Source: Aquabacter sediminis (GTDB taxonomy: Bacteria; Pseudomonadota; Alphaproteobacteria; Rhizobiales; Xanthobacteraceae). Taken from it: a stretch of 64,000 bases of DNA. A program made the position numbers and the translations under genes. The notes beneath the pieces were generated by a model that saw only the letters and a list, made by a program, of their open reading frames with translations, searched no databases and was not told the origin of the DNA. Position 1 is the stretch's first letter. Each line of letters starts with the position of its first letter. Below are positions 25,680 through 34,750 of the stretch, piece by piece. The DNA is taken from positions 62,001 through 126,000 of the forward strand of contig NZ_JARBFX010000009.1 of assembly GCF_028863665.1 (NCBI RefSeq), given 5' to 3'.

Positions 25680-26792
25680 TCAACTCGGGTTGAGGTGCGG
25701 GGTCGTTCCCAGGAGCAAGAGAACCAGCTCGGCCTGACGGCTGGTGCCGGTCTTTGAGAAGATGCGCTTCATGTGCGTGCGGATCGTGGCCGCAGCGATC
25801 CCGAGCCGTGCCGCAGTGGCCTCAATGGTCAGGCCTTCCATCAGGGCCTGGGCCACCTTGGCCTCGGCGGGGGTGAGGTCGAACAGGCCGTGGAGCAGGT
25901 GGCGCGTGGGCACATCGGGGGCTTCCACCGGGGTCAGCGTGACAAGCGCTGTGCTGGTGGGGAAGAGGTCGTGCGCCTCCCTGCGGATGGGAACGAGATT
26001 GGCGATATAGGCGGGCCGCTCTTCCGTCGCGCGGATGGGCACCGACCTGACACCAGACGGTGCAGGCCGCGAGACCTCGTCCAGCCCGGCATGCAGCAGG
26101 GCATTGGCCGCCGGATCGCGCAGGACGAAGCGGTCGCCGCCGCCGGTGGTGAACACGTCCGTCCTTTTCTGAAGCAGGTCATTGGCCGCCAGGATACGCC
26201 CCCCTCTGCCGAGCGAGGCGGCGGGAATGCCGAGGGCCGCAAGAGTATTCACCCGCTCCCGCTCCCGCTGGAGGCCCAGCTGGGCGGAGATCAACGCGGC
26301 CCGCGCCATGTGCGGGCGCAGAGCGTCGAGCCGATCGAGCGTGGTGCGTTCGAAAGGGGAGGTGTCGAGGCCGCGGTTGAGGTCGAAGACGAGCATTTCC
26401 CCGGTGGGCAGCAGGATAACCGAGCCGGCGCTCCAGCCGATGCCATGGGGACGCAGAAGCTCGTTATAGATGGGGTCGCTGGCATGCTCTTCGGGGGTCA
26501 AGACATCCAGGTCCGAGAGCCAGCCGGCATGCATGCGGGCGAGGGAGCGGGCGGGGCGCACGTTGCGCTCCTGCATGCGCTGGTCGGAGGCCAGTTTCAA
26601 AACGGGGTCATATGCGGGTGTTGCGACCCAGCGCATCTCTCTCGCGCTGTCGATGGTCATTAAAGCTCCACCCCAGCACCCTGTCAGGGTGCAGAGCTGC
26701 GTAATCACCTTTGGCCAGTAAGCGGGAAGAACAGAAGCCTCATAAATGGCGTCTATTAACGCTGGGGAATCCTGAGGTCGCGAATCATACAA
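25680..26792 (-). CDS. LuxR-type helix-turn-helix regulator
   Basis: Regulator of 370 residues. The C-terminal ~65 residues are a GerE/LuxR helix-turn-helix (FDLTPAEAKVAQALMEGLTIEATAARLGIAAATIRTHMKRIF). The N-terminal part has no phosphoacceptor receiver domain or autoinducer signature; it resembles the PAS-like N-terminal halves of orphan LuxR proteins common in Hyphomicrobiales. The only start giving the full N-terminus is TTG at 26792, which weakens expression. It follows the SDR gene on the same strand after a 159-bp gap. Ligand and targets unknown. Confidence 0.8.
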   Translation of the reverse strand: MYDSRPQDSPALIDAIYEASVLPAYWPKVITQLCTLTGCWGGALMTIDSAREMRWVATPAYDPVLKLASDQRMQERNVRPARSLARMHAGWLSDLDVLTPEEHASDPIYNELLRPHGIGWSAGSVILLPTGEMLVFDLNRGLDTSPFERTTLDRLDALRPHMARAALISAQLGLQRERERVNTLAALGIPAASLGRGGRILAANDLLQKRTDVFTTGGGDRFVLRDPAANALLHAGLDEVSRPAPSGVRSVPIRATEERPAYIANLVPIRREAHDLFPTSTALVTLTPVEAPDVPTRHLLHGLFDLTPAEAKVAQALMEGLTIEATAARLGIAAATIRTHMKRIFSKTGTSRQAELVLLLLGTTPHLNPS

Positions 26793-26951
26793 AGGGCATG
26801 TCCTCTGCGCGATCTGTCATCATGGAAGCCCGCTGCGTGCATATCCGGCACGGCTCGCGCACCCAGAAATCGGCAGGCTAAGGTTGCATTATGCGCGAGG
26901 GCGGACAGGGCGTTCAACCTCGATATGCTCCCCTGCAGGAGCTTGCGCGGG

Positions 26952-27773
26952 TCAGGCGGGCGCCACCATCTGGCAGCTCTGGCCGCCATCCACCGGCAGG
27001 CAGACGCCGGTGATGAAGCGCGCCTCGTCGGAAGCCAGGAACAAGGCGGCGTTGGCGATGTCCCAGGCATTGCCCATCCACCCCATGGGGATCATGGCCG
27101 CCCGCTTCTCCACCATCTCGGCCGTGGAGGCATACTGGCCCGCGATCTGCTTGTAGATGAGGGGCGTGTCCACGGCGCCAGGCACGACGCAATTGGCCCG
27201 GATGCCTTGCCGGGCATATTGCATGGCGATGGCGACGGTCGCCTGGTTCACCGCTGCCTTGGTGGCGCAATAGGCGAAATAGGGATAGCCGGTCCAGCGG
27301 ATGGAGGCGATGGAGGAGATGTTGATGATCACCCCGCTCCGCCGTTCCGCCATGCCGGGCAGCACCGCCTTGCAGGTGCGGTAGACCGAGCCGAGATTGA
27401 GCGCGACGGAGGCCTCGAAGTCCTTTTCGCTCAACTCCGCCGGCCCGCCCATATGGGTGACGCCCACATTGTTGTGCAGCACATCAATGGCGCCGAAGCG
27501 GGTGATGGCGGCTGCCACGGCCCGGGCGACGGAGGCGCTGTCCGTCACGTCGGCTGCGATGGCCTCGGCGGCCCCTCCCTCGCCAGCGATGATGCTGGCC
27601 GTCTCCTCGGCAGCGGCGGCATTCAGGTCCACGCAGACCACCGAAGCGCCTTCCCGCCCATAGGCCACCGCGGCGGCCTTTCCGTTGCTCCAGCCGTCTC
27701 CCGATGATCCGGCACCGAACACGATGACAGTACGGCCGGCGAAACGCTGGCGGGACGTGGCAGTGTGGCTCAT
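26952..27773 (-). CDS. Short-chain dehydrogenase/reductase
   Basis: NAD(P)-dependent SDR of 273 residues. The cofactor site is VIVFGAGSSGDGWSNGKA, with the motif stretched by an insertion (GSSGDGWSNG), followed by VDLNA after strand 2, NNVGV, and the catalytic Ser / Tyr-x3-Lys (INISSIAS, YCATK). The acidic residue after strand 2 favours NAD. ATG 27773 has a GGAGG site 8 bases upstream. It is divergent from the IclR gene; candidate operators lie between them. Substrate unknown, likely an alcohol or 3-hydroxyacyl compound. Confidence 0.88.
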   Translation of the reverse strand: MSHTATSRQRFAGRTVIVFGAGSSGDGWSNGKAAAVAYGREGASVVCVDLNAAAAEETASIIAGEGGAAEAIAADVTDSASVARAVAAAITRFGAIDVLHNNVGVTHMGGPAELSEKDFEASVALNLGSVYRTCKAVLPGMAERRSGVIINISSIASIRWTGYPYFAYCATKAAVNQATVAIAMQYARQGIRANCVVPGAVDTPLIYKQIAGQYASTAEMVEKRAAMIPMGWMGNAWDIANAALFLASDEARFITGVCLPVDGGQSCQMVAPA

Positions 27774-27922
27774 CGGCTGGACCTCCCTCGCACAGGCCCG
27801 CCAGAGGGAGCGGCCCATGCCTCTTATTCTCATCAAAAGTCCATAACATCCGGGCGCTGGTGCGGGCAATGTCGGGCAAGAGCGGGTGCAGGCTGCCTCG
27901 GACCTATGAAAATAAAAGAATT

Positions 27923-27942
27923 GATTGCCAATCGGATTGCCA
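27923..27942. promoter_or_regulatory. Candidate IclR operator
   Basis: GATTGCCAATC (a 5-bp-arm palindrome around one base) followed by a second direct copy of GATTGCCA 12 bases along. It lies 30 bp upstream of the iclR-type start codon, in an AT-rich portion of the 199-bp divergent region. IclR proteins bind such short palindromes, often in tandem. Confidence 0.4.
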
Positions 27943-27972
27943 CGTATCACTCCATATTGTGGAGCATGTAGA

Positions 27973-28848
27973 ATGAGTCAGCCGCTCGAGGGGGATGCGG
28001 AGGGGGCGCAGGATGCCGCCGGCGCGCAGAGCGTCGAGCGCGCAACCTCGCTGTTGATGCTGCTTGCGCGCTACCGCTCACATGGCGCGAGCCTGCGCGA
28101 CGTGGTGGCCGATAGTGGCCTGAAGCAGCCCACCGCCCGCCGTTTGCTCCTTGCCTTGATGCGCACCGGCCTCGTGGAGCAGGACGCCGAGACCCGGCGC
28201 TATCTGCTCGGCCCCTCCTGCTATGTGCTGGGCACGCTGGCGGCGGACCGGTTCGGCATCCACGGCATGGCGTTGGAAGGGCTGGTTGCCTTGGCCCAGG
28301 CCTCGGGAGACAATGCCTTCCTCACCTTGCGCAGCGGCACGTACGGCGTGTGCGTCCACCGGCAGGAGGGGACTTATCCGATCCGCTCTCATGTCCTTTC
28401 TGCCGGGGATCGCCATCCCCTCCTGGTCGGCGCTGGAAACCTCGCCATCCTCGCCGCCCTTCCGGACCAGGAGGTGGATTTCATCATCGCCACCCATGGT
28501 GCGGCCTGTTTTGCCCGCTACCCGCATCTGTGCGAGCAGGGCCTTCGCGATGGCATTGCGGAAGCCCGTCAGCGGGGCTTCTCCGTCAATCGGGGAGCCA
28601 TCTTTCAGGGGTCCTGGGGCATTGGAACCGTGGTGCGGGATGGCAGTGGCGCGCCGATCGCCGCGCTCTCCATCGCTGCCATCGAAGGGCGGCTGGATGA
28701 GGCGCGGCAAGACGAGCTGGGCGCGGCCCTGCTGAAGGAAGCCCGGGCGCTGGAGGCCCGGATGGCGGTCCTCTTGCCGCCAACGCTCCGCCAGGCGCCC
28801 GCGCGGGTGACGAAAAAATCCGATTTGAAGCACGGGGAAACGCCATGA
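27973..28848 (+). CDS. IclR-family regulator
   Basis: Regulator of 291 residues. The N-terminal winged helix-turn-helix (SLRDVVADSGLKQPTARRLLLALM) is followed by the IclR effector domain (about residues 90-260). ATG 27973 lies 9 bases after a GGAG site. Its last bases overlap the start of the DUF296 gene (ATGA), so the two are co-translated, while an SDR gene is divergent. IclR proteins commonly control aromatic or aliphatic acid catabolism. Confidence 0.88.
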   Translation: MSQPLEGDAEGAQDAAGAQSVERATSLLMLLARYRSHGASLRDVVADSGLKQPTARRLLLALMRTGLVEQDAETRRYLLGPSCYVLGTLAADRFGIHGMALEGLVALAQASGDNAFLTLRSGTYGVCVHRQEGTYPIRSHVLSAGDRHPLLVGAGNLAILAALPDQEVDFIIATHGAACFARYPHLCEQGLRDGIAEARQRGFSVNRGAIFQGSWGIGTVVRDGSGAPIAALSIAAIEGRLDEARQDELGAALLKEARALEARMAVLLPPTLRQAPARVTKKSDLKHGETP

Positions 28849-29720
28849 CATCGCCCTCCCGCCATATGGTCCATCCCGGCCCCGTCGCCGCGGAGCGGAT
28901 GCCGAGCTTCGGCGGCCGCATGGAGCGGCTGGACCTGACGCTGGAACCTGGCCTCACCTTCTGCGAGGCCATTGCCCGGCCGCTGGTGGCGGCCGGGATC
29001 ACCGCCGCCGGACTGGACCTCTCCGGTGTCGCCCTCGCCCCATTCCGTTATGTGCGCCCCTCCTTCTCGCCCGATGCGGAGCATGTGGCCTTCTATAGCG
29101 AGACCTTCGAGGCCCCCGCCGGCACTCACATCGAGGCGGCCCGCACCACGTTCGGTTATCGGGACGGCAAGCCCTTCGTGCACTGCCATGCCATCTGGGA
29201 GGAGGGCGGCGTACGCAAGGGCGGCCATCTCCTGCCCTTCGAGGCGGTCATTGCCGAGCCGGGAAAAGTGATTGCCTATGGCTGCCGGGAAGTGGCCATG
29301 GTGGCCTTGCCGGACACCGAGACCAATTTCACCCTGTTCGGCCCTACCGCAGCCGAGGGCATGCATCAGCCGGACGGCGATTGCATCATCGCCCGCGTGC
29401 GGCCCAATGAGGATCTGGTCGGCGCCGTCGAGGCGCTGTGCCGCCGGCATGGCGTGAGCGAGGGGCACGTGCGCAGCGGGGTCGGCAGCATCATCGGTGT
29501 GCAGTTCGAGGATGGGCGCAGCATCTGCGAGCATCCCACCGAGATCTTGATCGTCGACGGCACCATCACCCCCGACGCGGCCGGTCAGCCCAAGGCGCAG
29601 ATCGGCATCGAGCTCATCGACACGCGCGGCGATGTGCACACCGGCACTCTGGCGCGGGGACAAAACCCCGTTCTCATCTGCCTGGAACTGGTGCTGGAGC
29701 GCACCGACGGGGCGCGCTGA
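28845..29720 (+). CDS. DUF296 (PPC/PCC-domain) protein, two domains
   Basis: A 291-residue protein that I can place only in the plant-and-prokaryote-conserved (PPC, DUF296) superfamily. The C-terminal half contains the typical GHVRSGVGSIIGVQFEDG and the HTGTLARGQNPVLICLELVL closing strand; the N-terminal half looks like a diverged copy (FCEAIARPLVAAGITAAGLDLSG). Bacterial PPC proteins form trimers that may bind a metal or small molecule; a DNA-binding role is uncertain. Translationally coupled to the IclR gene. It ends 9 bp from the convergent CitE-like gene. Confidence 0.7.
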   Translation: MTSPSRHMVHPGPVAAERMPSFGGRMERLDLTLEPGLTFCEAIARPLVAAGITAAGLDLSGVALAPFRYVRPSFSPDAEHVAFYSETFEAPAGTHIEAARTTFGYRDGKPFVHCHAIWEEGGVRKGGHLLPFEAVIAEPGKVIAYGCREVAMVALPDTETNFTLFGPTAAEGMHQPDGDCIIARVRPNEDLVGAVEALCRRHGVSEGHVRSGVGSIIGVQFEDGRSICEHPTEILIVDGTITPDAAGQPKAQIGIELIDTRGDVHTGTLARGQNPVLICLELVLERTDGAR

Positions 29721-29729
29721 GGCGCGCCG

Positions 29730-30548
29730 TCAGGCCTCGGCGGCGCGGGACAGGATGGCGCGGGCGCGGATGCGCACCGGCTCGTCCACCATGGCCCCAT
29801 CCACCGCCGCCGCCCCCTCGCCGCTGGCCAGGACACGCTTCGCCCAGGCGATTTCCACCTCGTCCGGCGCAAAGCCCGAACGGATGGCGGAGATCTGCTT
29901 GGGGTGGATGGCAAGCTTGCCGGAAAAGCCCAGCGCACGGGCATAGCGGGCATCGCCCAGGGCTTCCGCCGCATCCTCGATGGACGTGGTGACACCGTCG
30001 ATGGGTGCGCGGCAGCCGGCAAGCCGGGAGGCGAGCACCAGTTCCATGCGCGCCGGCAGCAGGGCCTCGCGCACATGGGCGCAGCCGAGGTCCGCGCAGA
30101 AGTCCACCGAGCCGAAGGCCAGCCGACCCACGGCCGGATGGGCGGCGAGCGCGCGCGCATGGGCGAGGCCAAGCGCGCTTTCCACCAGGGCGATGATGGG
30201 AATCTCGGGGCCGAGCCTGGCGGCAACCGCGTCCAATGTCTCCAGCTGTTCCGCCTTGGGCAGCAGGAGCGCGGCGGGCTTGAGGCGCGCGACGGCTGCC
30301 AGGTCGTCCCCATGCCACGAGGTCCCCGCAGCGTTGATGCGCACCAGGATGGGGCCTGTGCTGAAGGCGAGGGTGAGTGCCTCGCGCGCCATCTCCTTGG
30401 CATCTGGGGGCACGGCATCCTCAAGGTCGAGGATGACCGCGTCGGCCCCCGCTGCCGCTGCCTTGGCGTAGCGGTCCGGTCGATGTCCGGGAACGAAGAG
30501 GGGGATGGTGAAGTCCAGGCCGGGCTGGGGGGCGGGGAGGGGGCTCAT
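29730..30548 (-). CDS. HpcH/HpaI aldolase / CitE-like lyase
   Basis: Cytosolic TIM-barrel enzyme of 272 residues acting on CoA esters (citryl-, malyl- or citramalyl-CoA lyase type). Characteristic segments are LFVPGHRPDRY, the metal-binding DAVILDLEDAVPPDAK, VRINA, and the glutamate of ALVESALGL; the late KLAIHPKQI motif is typical of CitE-like enzymes. Its ATG overlaps the stop of the acyl-CoA dehydrogenase gene (ATGA), so the two form an operon. This supports cleavage of a CoA ester made downstream of an acyl-CoA dehydrogenation. Confidence 0.9.
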   Translation of the reverse strand: MSPLPAPQPGLDFTIPLFVPGHRPDRYAKAAAAGADAVILDLEDAVPPDAKEMAREALTLAFSTGPILVRINAAGTSWHGDDLAAVARLKPAALLLPKAEQLETLDAVAARLGPEIPIIALVESALGLAHARALAAHPAVGRLAFGSVDFCADLGCAHVREALLPARMELVLASRLAGCRAPIDGVTTSIEDAAEALGDARYARALGFSGKLAIHPKQISAIRSGFAPDEVEIAWAKRVLASGEGAAAVDGAMVDEPVRIRARAILSRAAEA

Positions 30549-31711
30549 CAGAAGGACCTCGGCAGGCCCAGCACATGCTCGGCCACATAGCTGAGGATCA
30601 AATTGGTGGAAATGGGCGCCACCTGATAGAGCCGGGTCTCGCGGAACTTGCGCTCCACGTCATATTCGCAGGCAAAGCCGAAGCCGCCATGGAACTGGAG
30701 GCAGGCATTGGCCGCCTCCCAGGATGCCTTGGCCGCCAGGTATTTCGACATATTGGCCTGGCTGCCGCAGGGCAGGTTGGCATCGAACAGCCGGCACGCC
30801 TCGAACCGCATGAGGTTGGCGGCCTCCACCTCGATGAAGGCTTCGGCGATGGGAAACTGTACGCCCTGGTTCTGCCCGATGGGTCGGCCGAACACGGTGC
30901 GCTCCTTGGTGTAGGCCGTCACCTTGTCGATGAACCAATAGCCGTCGCCGATGCACTCCGCCGCAATCAGCACCCGCTCCGCATTGAGCCCGGTGAGGAT
31001 ATATTTGAAGCCCTGGCCCTCCTCACCGATCAGGTTCTCCGCCGGGATCTCCAGATTGTCGAAGAACAGCTCGTTGGTCTCGTGATTGACCATGTTGAGG
31101 ATGGGCCGGACGGTGAGGCCCTTGCCGATGGCGTCCCGCAGGTCGACGATGAAGATCGACATGCCCTCGGACTTTTTCTTCACGTCCTCAAGGGGGGTGG
31201 TGCGGGCCAGCAGGATCATCAGGTCGGAATGCTGGATGCGGGAGATCCACACCTTCTGACCATTGATGACGTAGCGGTCGCCCTTCTTCACCGCCGTGGT
31301 CTTGATGCGGGTGGTGTCCGTCCCGGTGGTGGGCTCGGTGACGCCCATGGACTGGAGGCGCAGTTCGCCGGAGGCGATCTTGGGCAGGTAGCGTCGGCGC
31401 TGCTCCTCCGAGCCATGCCGCACCAGCGTATTCATGTTGTACATCTGGCCGTGGCAGGCGCCCGAATTGCCGCCCGCCCGGTTGATCTCCTCCATGATGA
31501 CGGAGGCCTCGGTGAGGCCCAGACCCGAGCCGCCATATTCTTCCGGGATCAGGGCCGCCATCCAGCCGGCCTTGGTCAAGGCATCGACGAATTCCTCGGG
31601 ATAGCCGCGCGCTTCGTCCACCCGCCGGTGATACTCGGCCGGAAAACCCGCGCACAAGGCGCGCACTGCATCGCGAATGTCCTGGAACCTGTCGCTGCCA
31701 ATGGTCTGCAT
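30548..31711 (-). CDS. Acyl-CoA dehydrogenase
   Basis: FAD enzyme of 387 residues. Recognisable segments include GYPEEFVDALTKAGW, the QSMGVTEPTTGTDTTRIKT flavin region, NGQKVWISR and the C-terminal QFHGGFGFACEYDVERKFRETRLYQVAPISTNLI. In the last, the place where canonical dehydrogenases have the catalytic Glu-Gly-Thr motif reads QVAPIST, so the catalytic base is elsewhere or replaced. ATG 31711 is chosen; upstream codons are arginine-rich. It is the first gene of a two-gene operon with the CitE-like lyase and is divergent from poxB. Confidence 0.9.
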   Translation of the reverse strand: MQTIGSDRFQDIRDAVRALCAGFPAEYHRRVDEARGYPEEFVDALTKAGWMAALIPEEYGGSGLGLTEASVIMEEINRAGGNSGACHGQMYNMNTLVRHGSEEQRRRYLPKIASGELRLQSMGVTEPTTGTDTTRIKTTAVKKGDRYVINGQKVWISRIQHSDLMILLARTTPLEDVKKKSEGMSIFIVDLRDAIGKGLTVRPILNMVNHETNELFFDNLEIPAENLIGEEGQGFKYILTGLNAERVLIAAECIGDGYWFIDKVTAYTKERTVFGRPIGQNQGVQFPIAEAFIEVEAANLMRFEACRLFDANLPCGSQANMSKYLAAKASWEAANACLQFHGGFGFACEYDVERKFRETRLYQVAPISTNLILSYVAEHVLGLPRSF

Positions 31712-31978
31712 GTGCCGTGGTCCTGTGCGCCTCGCGCGAAGGTGGCCGATGGCGGCCGGAGAGGGGAACGCATGCATACGGAGTGAGGCGCCATAAAGCG
31801 AATATCACTTTTCGTCGGGCGCTATAGCGAAACCCTATGGCGGGGGCGGATGCATTCTCCCCCCATAGCTTGGCGGCAGCGTCTTGAACCCGTCGTCCAA
31901 TGGCCGATAGTGAGGACGGCACGAAAAAACCGGTGGGTGCTCAAAAAGACCAACCCCCGTCGCCAAAGAGGGAAAACC

Positions 31979-33706
31979 ATGGCCAGCACCGTCGCCGACC
32001 TCATCGTCACCACCCTTCATCAAGCCGGCGTCCGGCGCATCTATGGCATCGTGGGAGACAGCCTCAACGGCTTGACGGAGGCCATCCGGCGCACCGGCGA
32101 GATGGATTGGATCCATGTGCGCCATGAGGAAAGCGCGGCCTTCGCGGCGGCCGGCGCGGCGCAGATCACGGGTGAGCTGGCGGTGTGCGCGGGCTCCTGC
32201 GGGCCGGGCAACCTGCATCTCATCAACGGCCTGTTCGACGCCCAGCGCAGCCGCACCCCGGTGCTCGCCATCGCCGCGCAGATCCCCTCTTCGGAGATCG
32301 GCGGCGGCTATTTCCAGGAGACGCATCCCCAGAACCTGTTCCAGGAATGCAGCGTCTACTGCGAGATGGTCTCCGACCCCGACCAGATGCCGTTCGTGCT
32401 GGAAAATGCCATCCGCGCCGCCGTCGGCAAGCGAGGCGTCGCGGTGGTGGTCATTCCTGGAGACGTGGCTCTGAAGCCCGCACCCACCCGCCAGCCTGCG
32501 CCGTGCCTTCTGCCCGCGCTGCCCGAGGTGCGTCCCGCCCAAGCCGAGATCGACAAGCTGGCGGCTGCCATGAACGCGGCCGGCAAGGTCACCTTGTTCT
32601 GCGGGCGCGGCTGCGCCGGCGCCCATTCCGAACTGATGGCGCTCGCCCAGAAGCTCAAGAGCCCCATCGTCCATGCCTTGGGTGGCAAGGAGTTTGTGGA
32701 GTACGACAACCCCTTTGATGTGGGGATGACAGGCTTCATCGGCTTTGCCTCCGGCTATGAGGCCATGCATTCCTGCGACCTGCTGGTGCTGCTCGGCACG
32801 GACTTCCCCTACAAGCAGTTCCTGCCCACGGGCATCAAGATCGCCCAGGTGGACCTGCGGCCCGAGCAATTGGGCCGGCGCTGCGCCATCGATCTCGGAT
32901 TGGTGGGCGACGTGCGTCTCACGCTGGAGGCGCTGCTGCCCAAGCTCGCCGAGAAGACGGACGCCACCCATCTGGAGACCCATCTGGCGCACTACAGGAA
33001 GGTGCGCGCCGGCCTCGACGATCTCGCCCAGGGCACGGGCGGCCACCCGCCCATTCATCCCCAATATGTGGCGCGGCTCGTCAGCGAGGCGGCGGCGGAT
33101 GATGCGGTCTTCACCTTCGACGTAGGCACGCCCACCATCTGGGCCGCGCGCTACCTGAAGATGAACGGTCGCCGTCGCATGGTGGGGTCGCTGGTGCATG
33201 GCTCCATGGCCAATGCCATGCCGCAGGCCATAGGCATCCAGGCGGCCGTGCCCAAGCGGCAGGTGATCTCGCTGTCGGGCGATGGCGGCTTCACCATGCT
33301 GATGGGCGACCTGATTACCCTGAAGCAGCACAAGCTGCCCGTGAAGGTGGTCATCTTCAACAATGGGGTTCTGGGGTTCGTCGCCCTGGAGATGAAGGCC
33401 GCCGGCTTCGTGGAAGTGGGGACAAACCTGGACAATCCCGATTTCGCCGCCATGGCGCGCGCCATGGGCATTCACGGCGTGCGGGTGGAGGATCCCGGCT
33501 ATTTGGAAGGCGCCGTGAAGGAAGTGCTCGCCCATGACGGTCCCGCCGTGCTGGACGTGGTGACCGCCACGCAGGAACTCTCCATGCCCCCCACCATCGG
33601 ACTGGAGCAGGTGAAGGGCTTCAGCCTGTGGATGATCAAGGCGGTCATGAGCGGGCGGGGCGATGAGGTGCTGGATCTCGCCGAGACCAACTTCCTCTCA
33701 CGGTAG
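31979..33706 (+). CDS. poxB: Pyruvate dehydrogenase (quinone), PoxB-type ThDP enzyme
   Basis: ThDP- and FAD-dependent enzyme of 575 residues that oxidises pyruvate to acetate + CO2, passing electrons to quinones at the membrane. The catalytic glutamate is in HEESAAFAAA; the ThDP motif GDGGFTMLMGDLITLKQHKLPVKVVIFNN is intact. ATG 31979 follows a GAGGG site; a longer frame beginning at 31850 is not needed. The family also includes acetolactate synthase and related enzymes; the IYGIVGDSLNGL opening is typical of PoxB. It is divergent from the acyl-CoA dehydrogenase gene. Product acetate could be reactivated by the ack/pta pair of this window. Confidence 0.88.
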   Translation: MASTVADLIVTTLHQAGVRRIYGIVGDSLNGLTEAIRRTGEMDWIHVRHEESAAFAAAGAAQITGELAVCAGSCGPGNLHLINGLFDAQRSRTPVLAIAAQIPSSEIGGGYFQETHPQNLFQECSVYCEMVSDPDQMPFVLENAIRAAVGKRGVAVVVIPGDVALKPAPTRQPAPCLLPALPEVRPAQAEIDKLAAAMNAAGKVTLFCGRGCAGAHSELMALAQKLKSPIVHALGGKEFVEYDNPFDVGMTGFIGFASGYEAMHSCDLLVLLGTDFPYKQFLPTGIKIAQVDLRPEQLGRRCAIDLGLVGDVRLTLEALLPKLAEKTDATHLETHLAHYRKVRAGLDDLAQGTGGHPPIHPQYVARLVSEAAADDAVFTFDVGTPTIWAARYLKMNGRRRMVGSLVHGSMANAMPQAIGIQAAVPKRQVISLSGDGGFTMLMGDLITLKQHKLPVKVVIFNNGVLGFVALEMKAAGFVEVGTNLDNPDFAAMARAMGIHGVRVEDPGYLEGAVKEVLAHDGPAVLDVVTATQELSMPPTIGLEQVKGFSLWMIKAVMSGRGDEVLDLAETNFLSR

Positions 33707-33725
33707 CCGGCCACTCCCACGTAGC

Positions 33726-33748
33726 CCCCGTCGCGACGCGCGACGGGG
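33726..33748. terminator. Hairpin between poxB and the convergent glycosyltransferase gene
   Basis: CCCCGTCGC / GCGACGGGG, a perfect 9-bp stem with a 5-base loop, in the 48 bp between two convergent stop codons. No T-tract follows, but the place and stability suit a bidirectional terminator. Confidence 0.55.
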
Positions 33749-33754
33749 TCCCGT

Positions 33755-34387
33755 TCAACTGGCGGTGGCGGCGCGGTCTTCGTCCCAGGCGTCCGCTTCC
33801 GCCTGGTCGGCGATGAGAACCACCCGCGCCCGCAACACGTGGAGCCGGTGGCGGCTGACCCGTGTCGCCAGTTGCTGCTCGCTGGCCGCGCCGGCCCGGT
33901 GGCCGTTCAAGCGCTCATAGTGACGGCGGGAGATGAGCAGGCCTTGGCCGGCGCGGGCCCGGCCCAGAACTGCAAGCTGAAATGCACCGGCCAGTTCGCG
34001 AATGCGCGGGCGCAGCCCGTATCCGTCCACCGCCAGGCGGAACGTTGCCGCCACGCGGTCGGCGGCGCCCCGGCGCTCGGCCGTCTCCAGAAACTGCCCC
34101 ACGTCGCGCGACCAGCCTTCCTCGAGCAGCGAATCAGGCTGGATGAACAGGAGCCATGGCGTGCGCACGGCCGACACACCCAGCCGCAAACGGTGGCCCA
34201 GGTCGGGGCCGCCCTGGATGAGCGCGCATCCCGCCGCATCGGCGATGGCGGGCGTGCCGTCGGTGGATCCGGCATCCACCAGCACCACCTCGCGTAGAAT
34301 GCCCGCCGTCACACCCGGCACCAGGGCGGACAGCACGGGAACCAGTTCCCGTTCGGAGTTCAAGGTGGGGATGATGACGGAGATCAA
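33755..34387 (-). CDS. Family 2 glycosyltransferase
   Basis: Nucleotide-sugar transferase of 210 residues, GT-A fold. The N-terminal SVIIPTLNSERELVPVLSAL, the DAGSTDGT loop and FIQPDSLLEEGW fit GT2 enzymes; the DXD-equivalent is the PDS segment. It is shorter than most family members and lacks a membrane anchor. Initiation is at TTG 34387. Such short GT2 proteins are sometimes called transferase 2, rSAM/selenodomain-associated, but no partner is near here. Acceptor unknown. Confidence 0.8.
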   Translation of the reverse strand: MISVIIPTLNSERELVPVLSALVPGVTAGILREVVLVDAGSTDGTPAIADAAGCALIQGGPDLGHRLRLGVSAVRTPWLLFIQPDSLLEEGWSRDVGQFLETAERRGAADRVAATFRLAVDGYGLRPRIRELAGAFQLAVLGRARAGQGLLISRRHYERLNGHRAGAASEQQLATRVSRHRLHVLRARVVLIADQAEADAWDEDRAATAS

Positions 34388-34750
34388 GCCGGGGCAACCC
34401 TTTCGTTCCTCAAGCTATAAGGCCTGCTGCGGGTGGCGTCGATCCGTTCGCGCGGTTGCGAAACACATTTGCTGCGCCGCACCCTTGACAGGGCTCGGTC
34501 CCGCTGGCCTGCATCAGGTCCATGAACCTGTCTTCGCAGCAGCGGCCGGGACGGGCGGCGGCCCGGTTCCTGGCCATGTATTTCTGGCCGCGTATTTCTG
34601 GCCATGCATTTCTGGCCATGTGACTGCCGAAGCGGCACCCCGGCGCTCGCCTCAGGCGATGCTTCCTCAGGCACGAAACGGCGCCACCGGCTTGAGCGGC
34701 GGACCGCCCATGACATACGAGCCCGGACATCCGGGCAGGGAGGAGACTGA
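34388..34750. other. 363-bp intergenic region with a 14-bp tandem repeat
   Basis: No credible gene. It holds the repeat at 34571-34621, a lone TTGACA at 34485-34490 without a good -10, and at the right end the GGAGGAG site of the small gene at 34751. Open frames here are arginine- or proline-rich. Confidence 0.6.
34571..34621. repeat. 14-bp tandem repeat, about 3.6 copies
   Basis: Units TGGCCATGTATTTC, TGGCCGCGTATTTC, TGGCCATGCATTTC and a final partial TGGCCATGT. Differences are limited to three positions. It is a minisatellite-like array; copy number may vary between strains. A protein or RNA role is not evident. Confidence 0.85.

Noticed and set aside
34571-34621. Tandem repeat considered as a CRISPR array
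   Set aside because: The 14-bp units are directly adjacent, with no spacers, and there are no cas genes.
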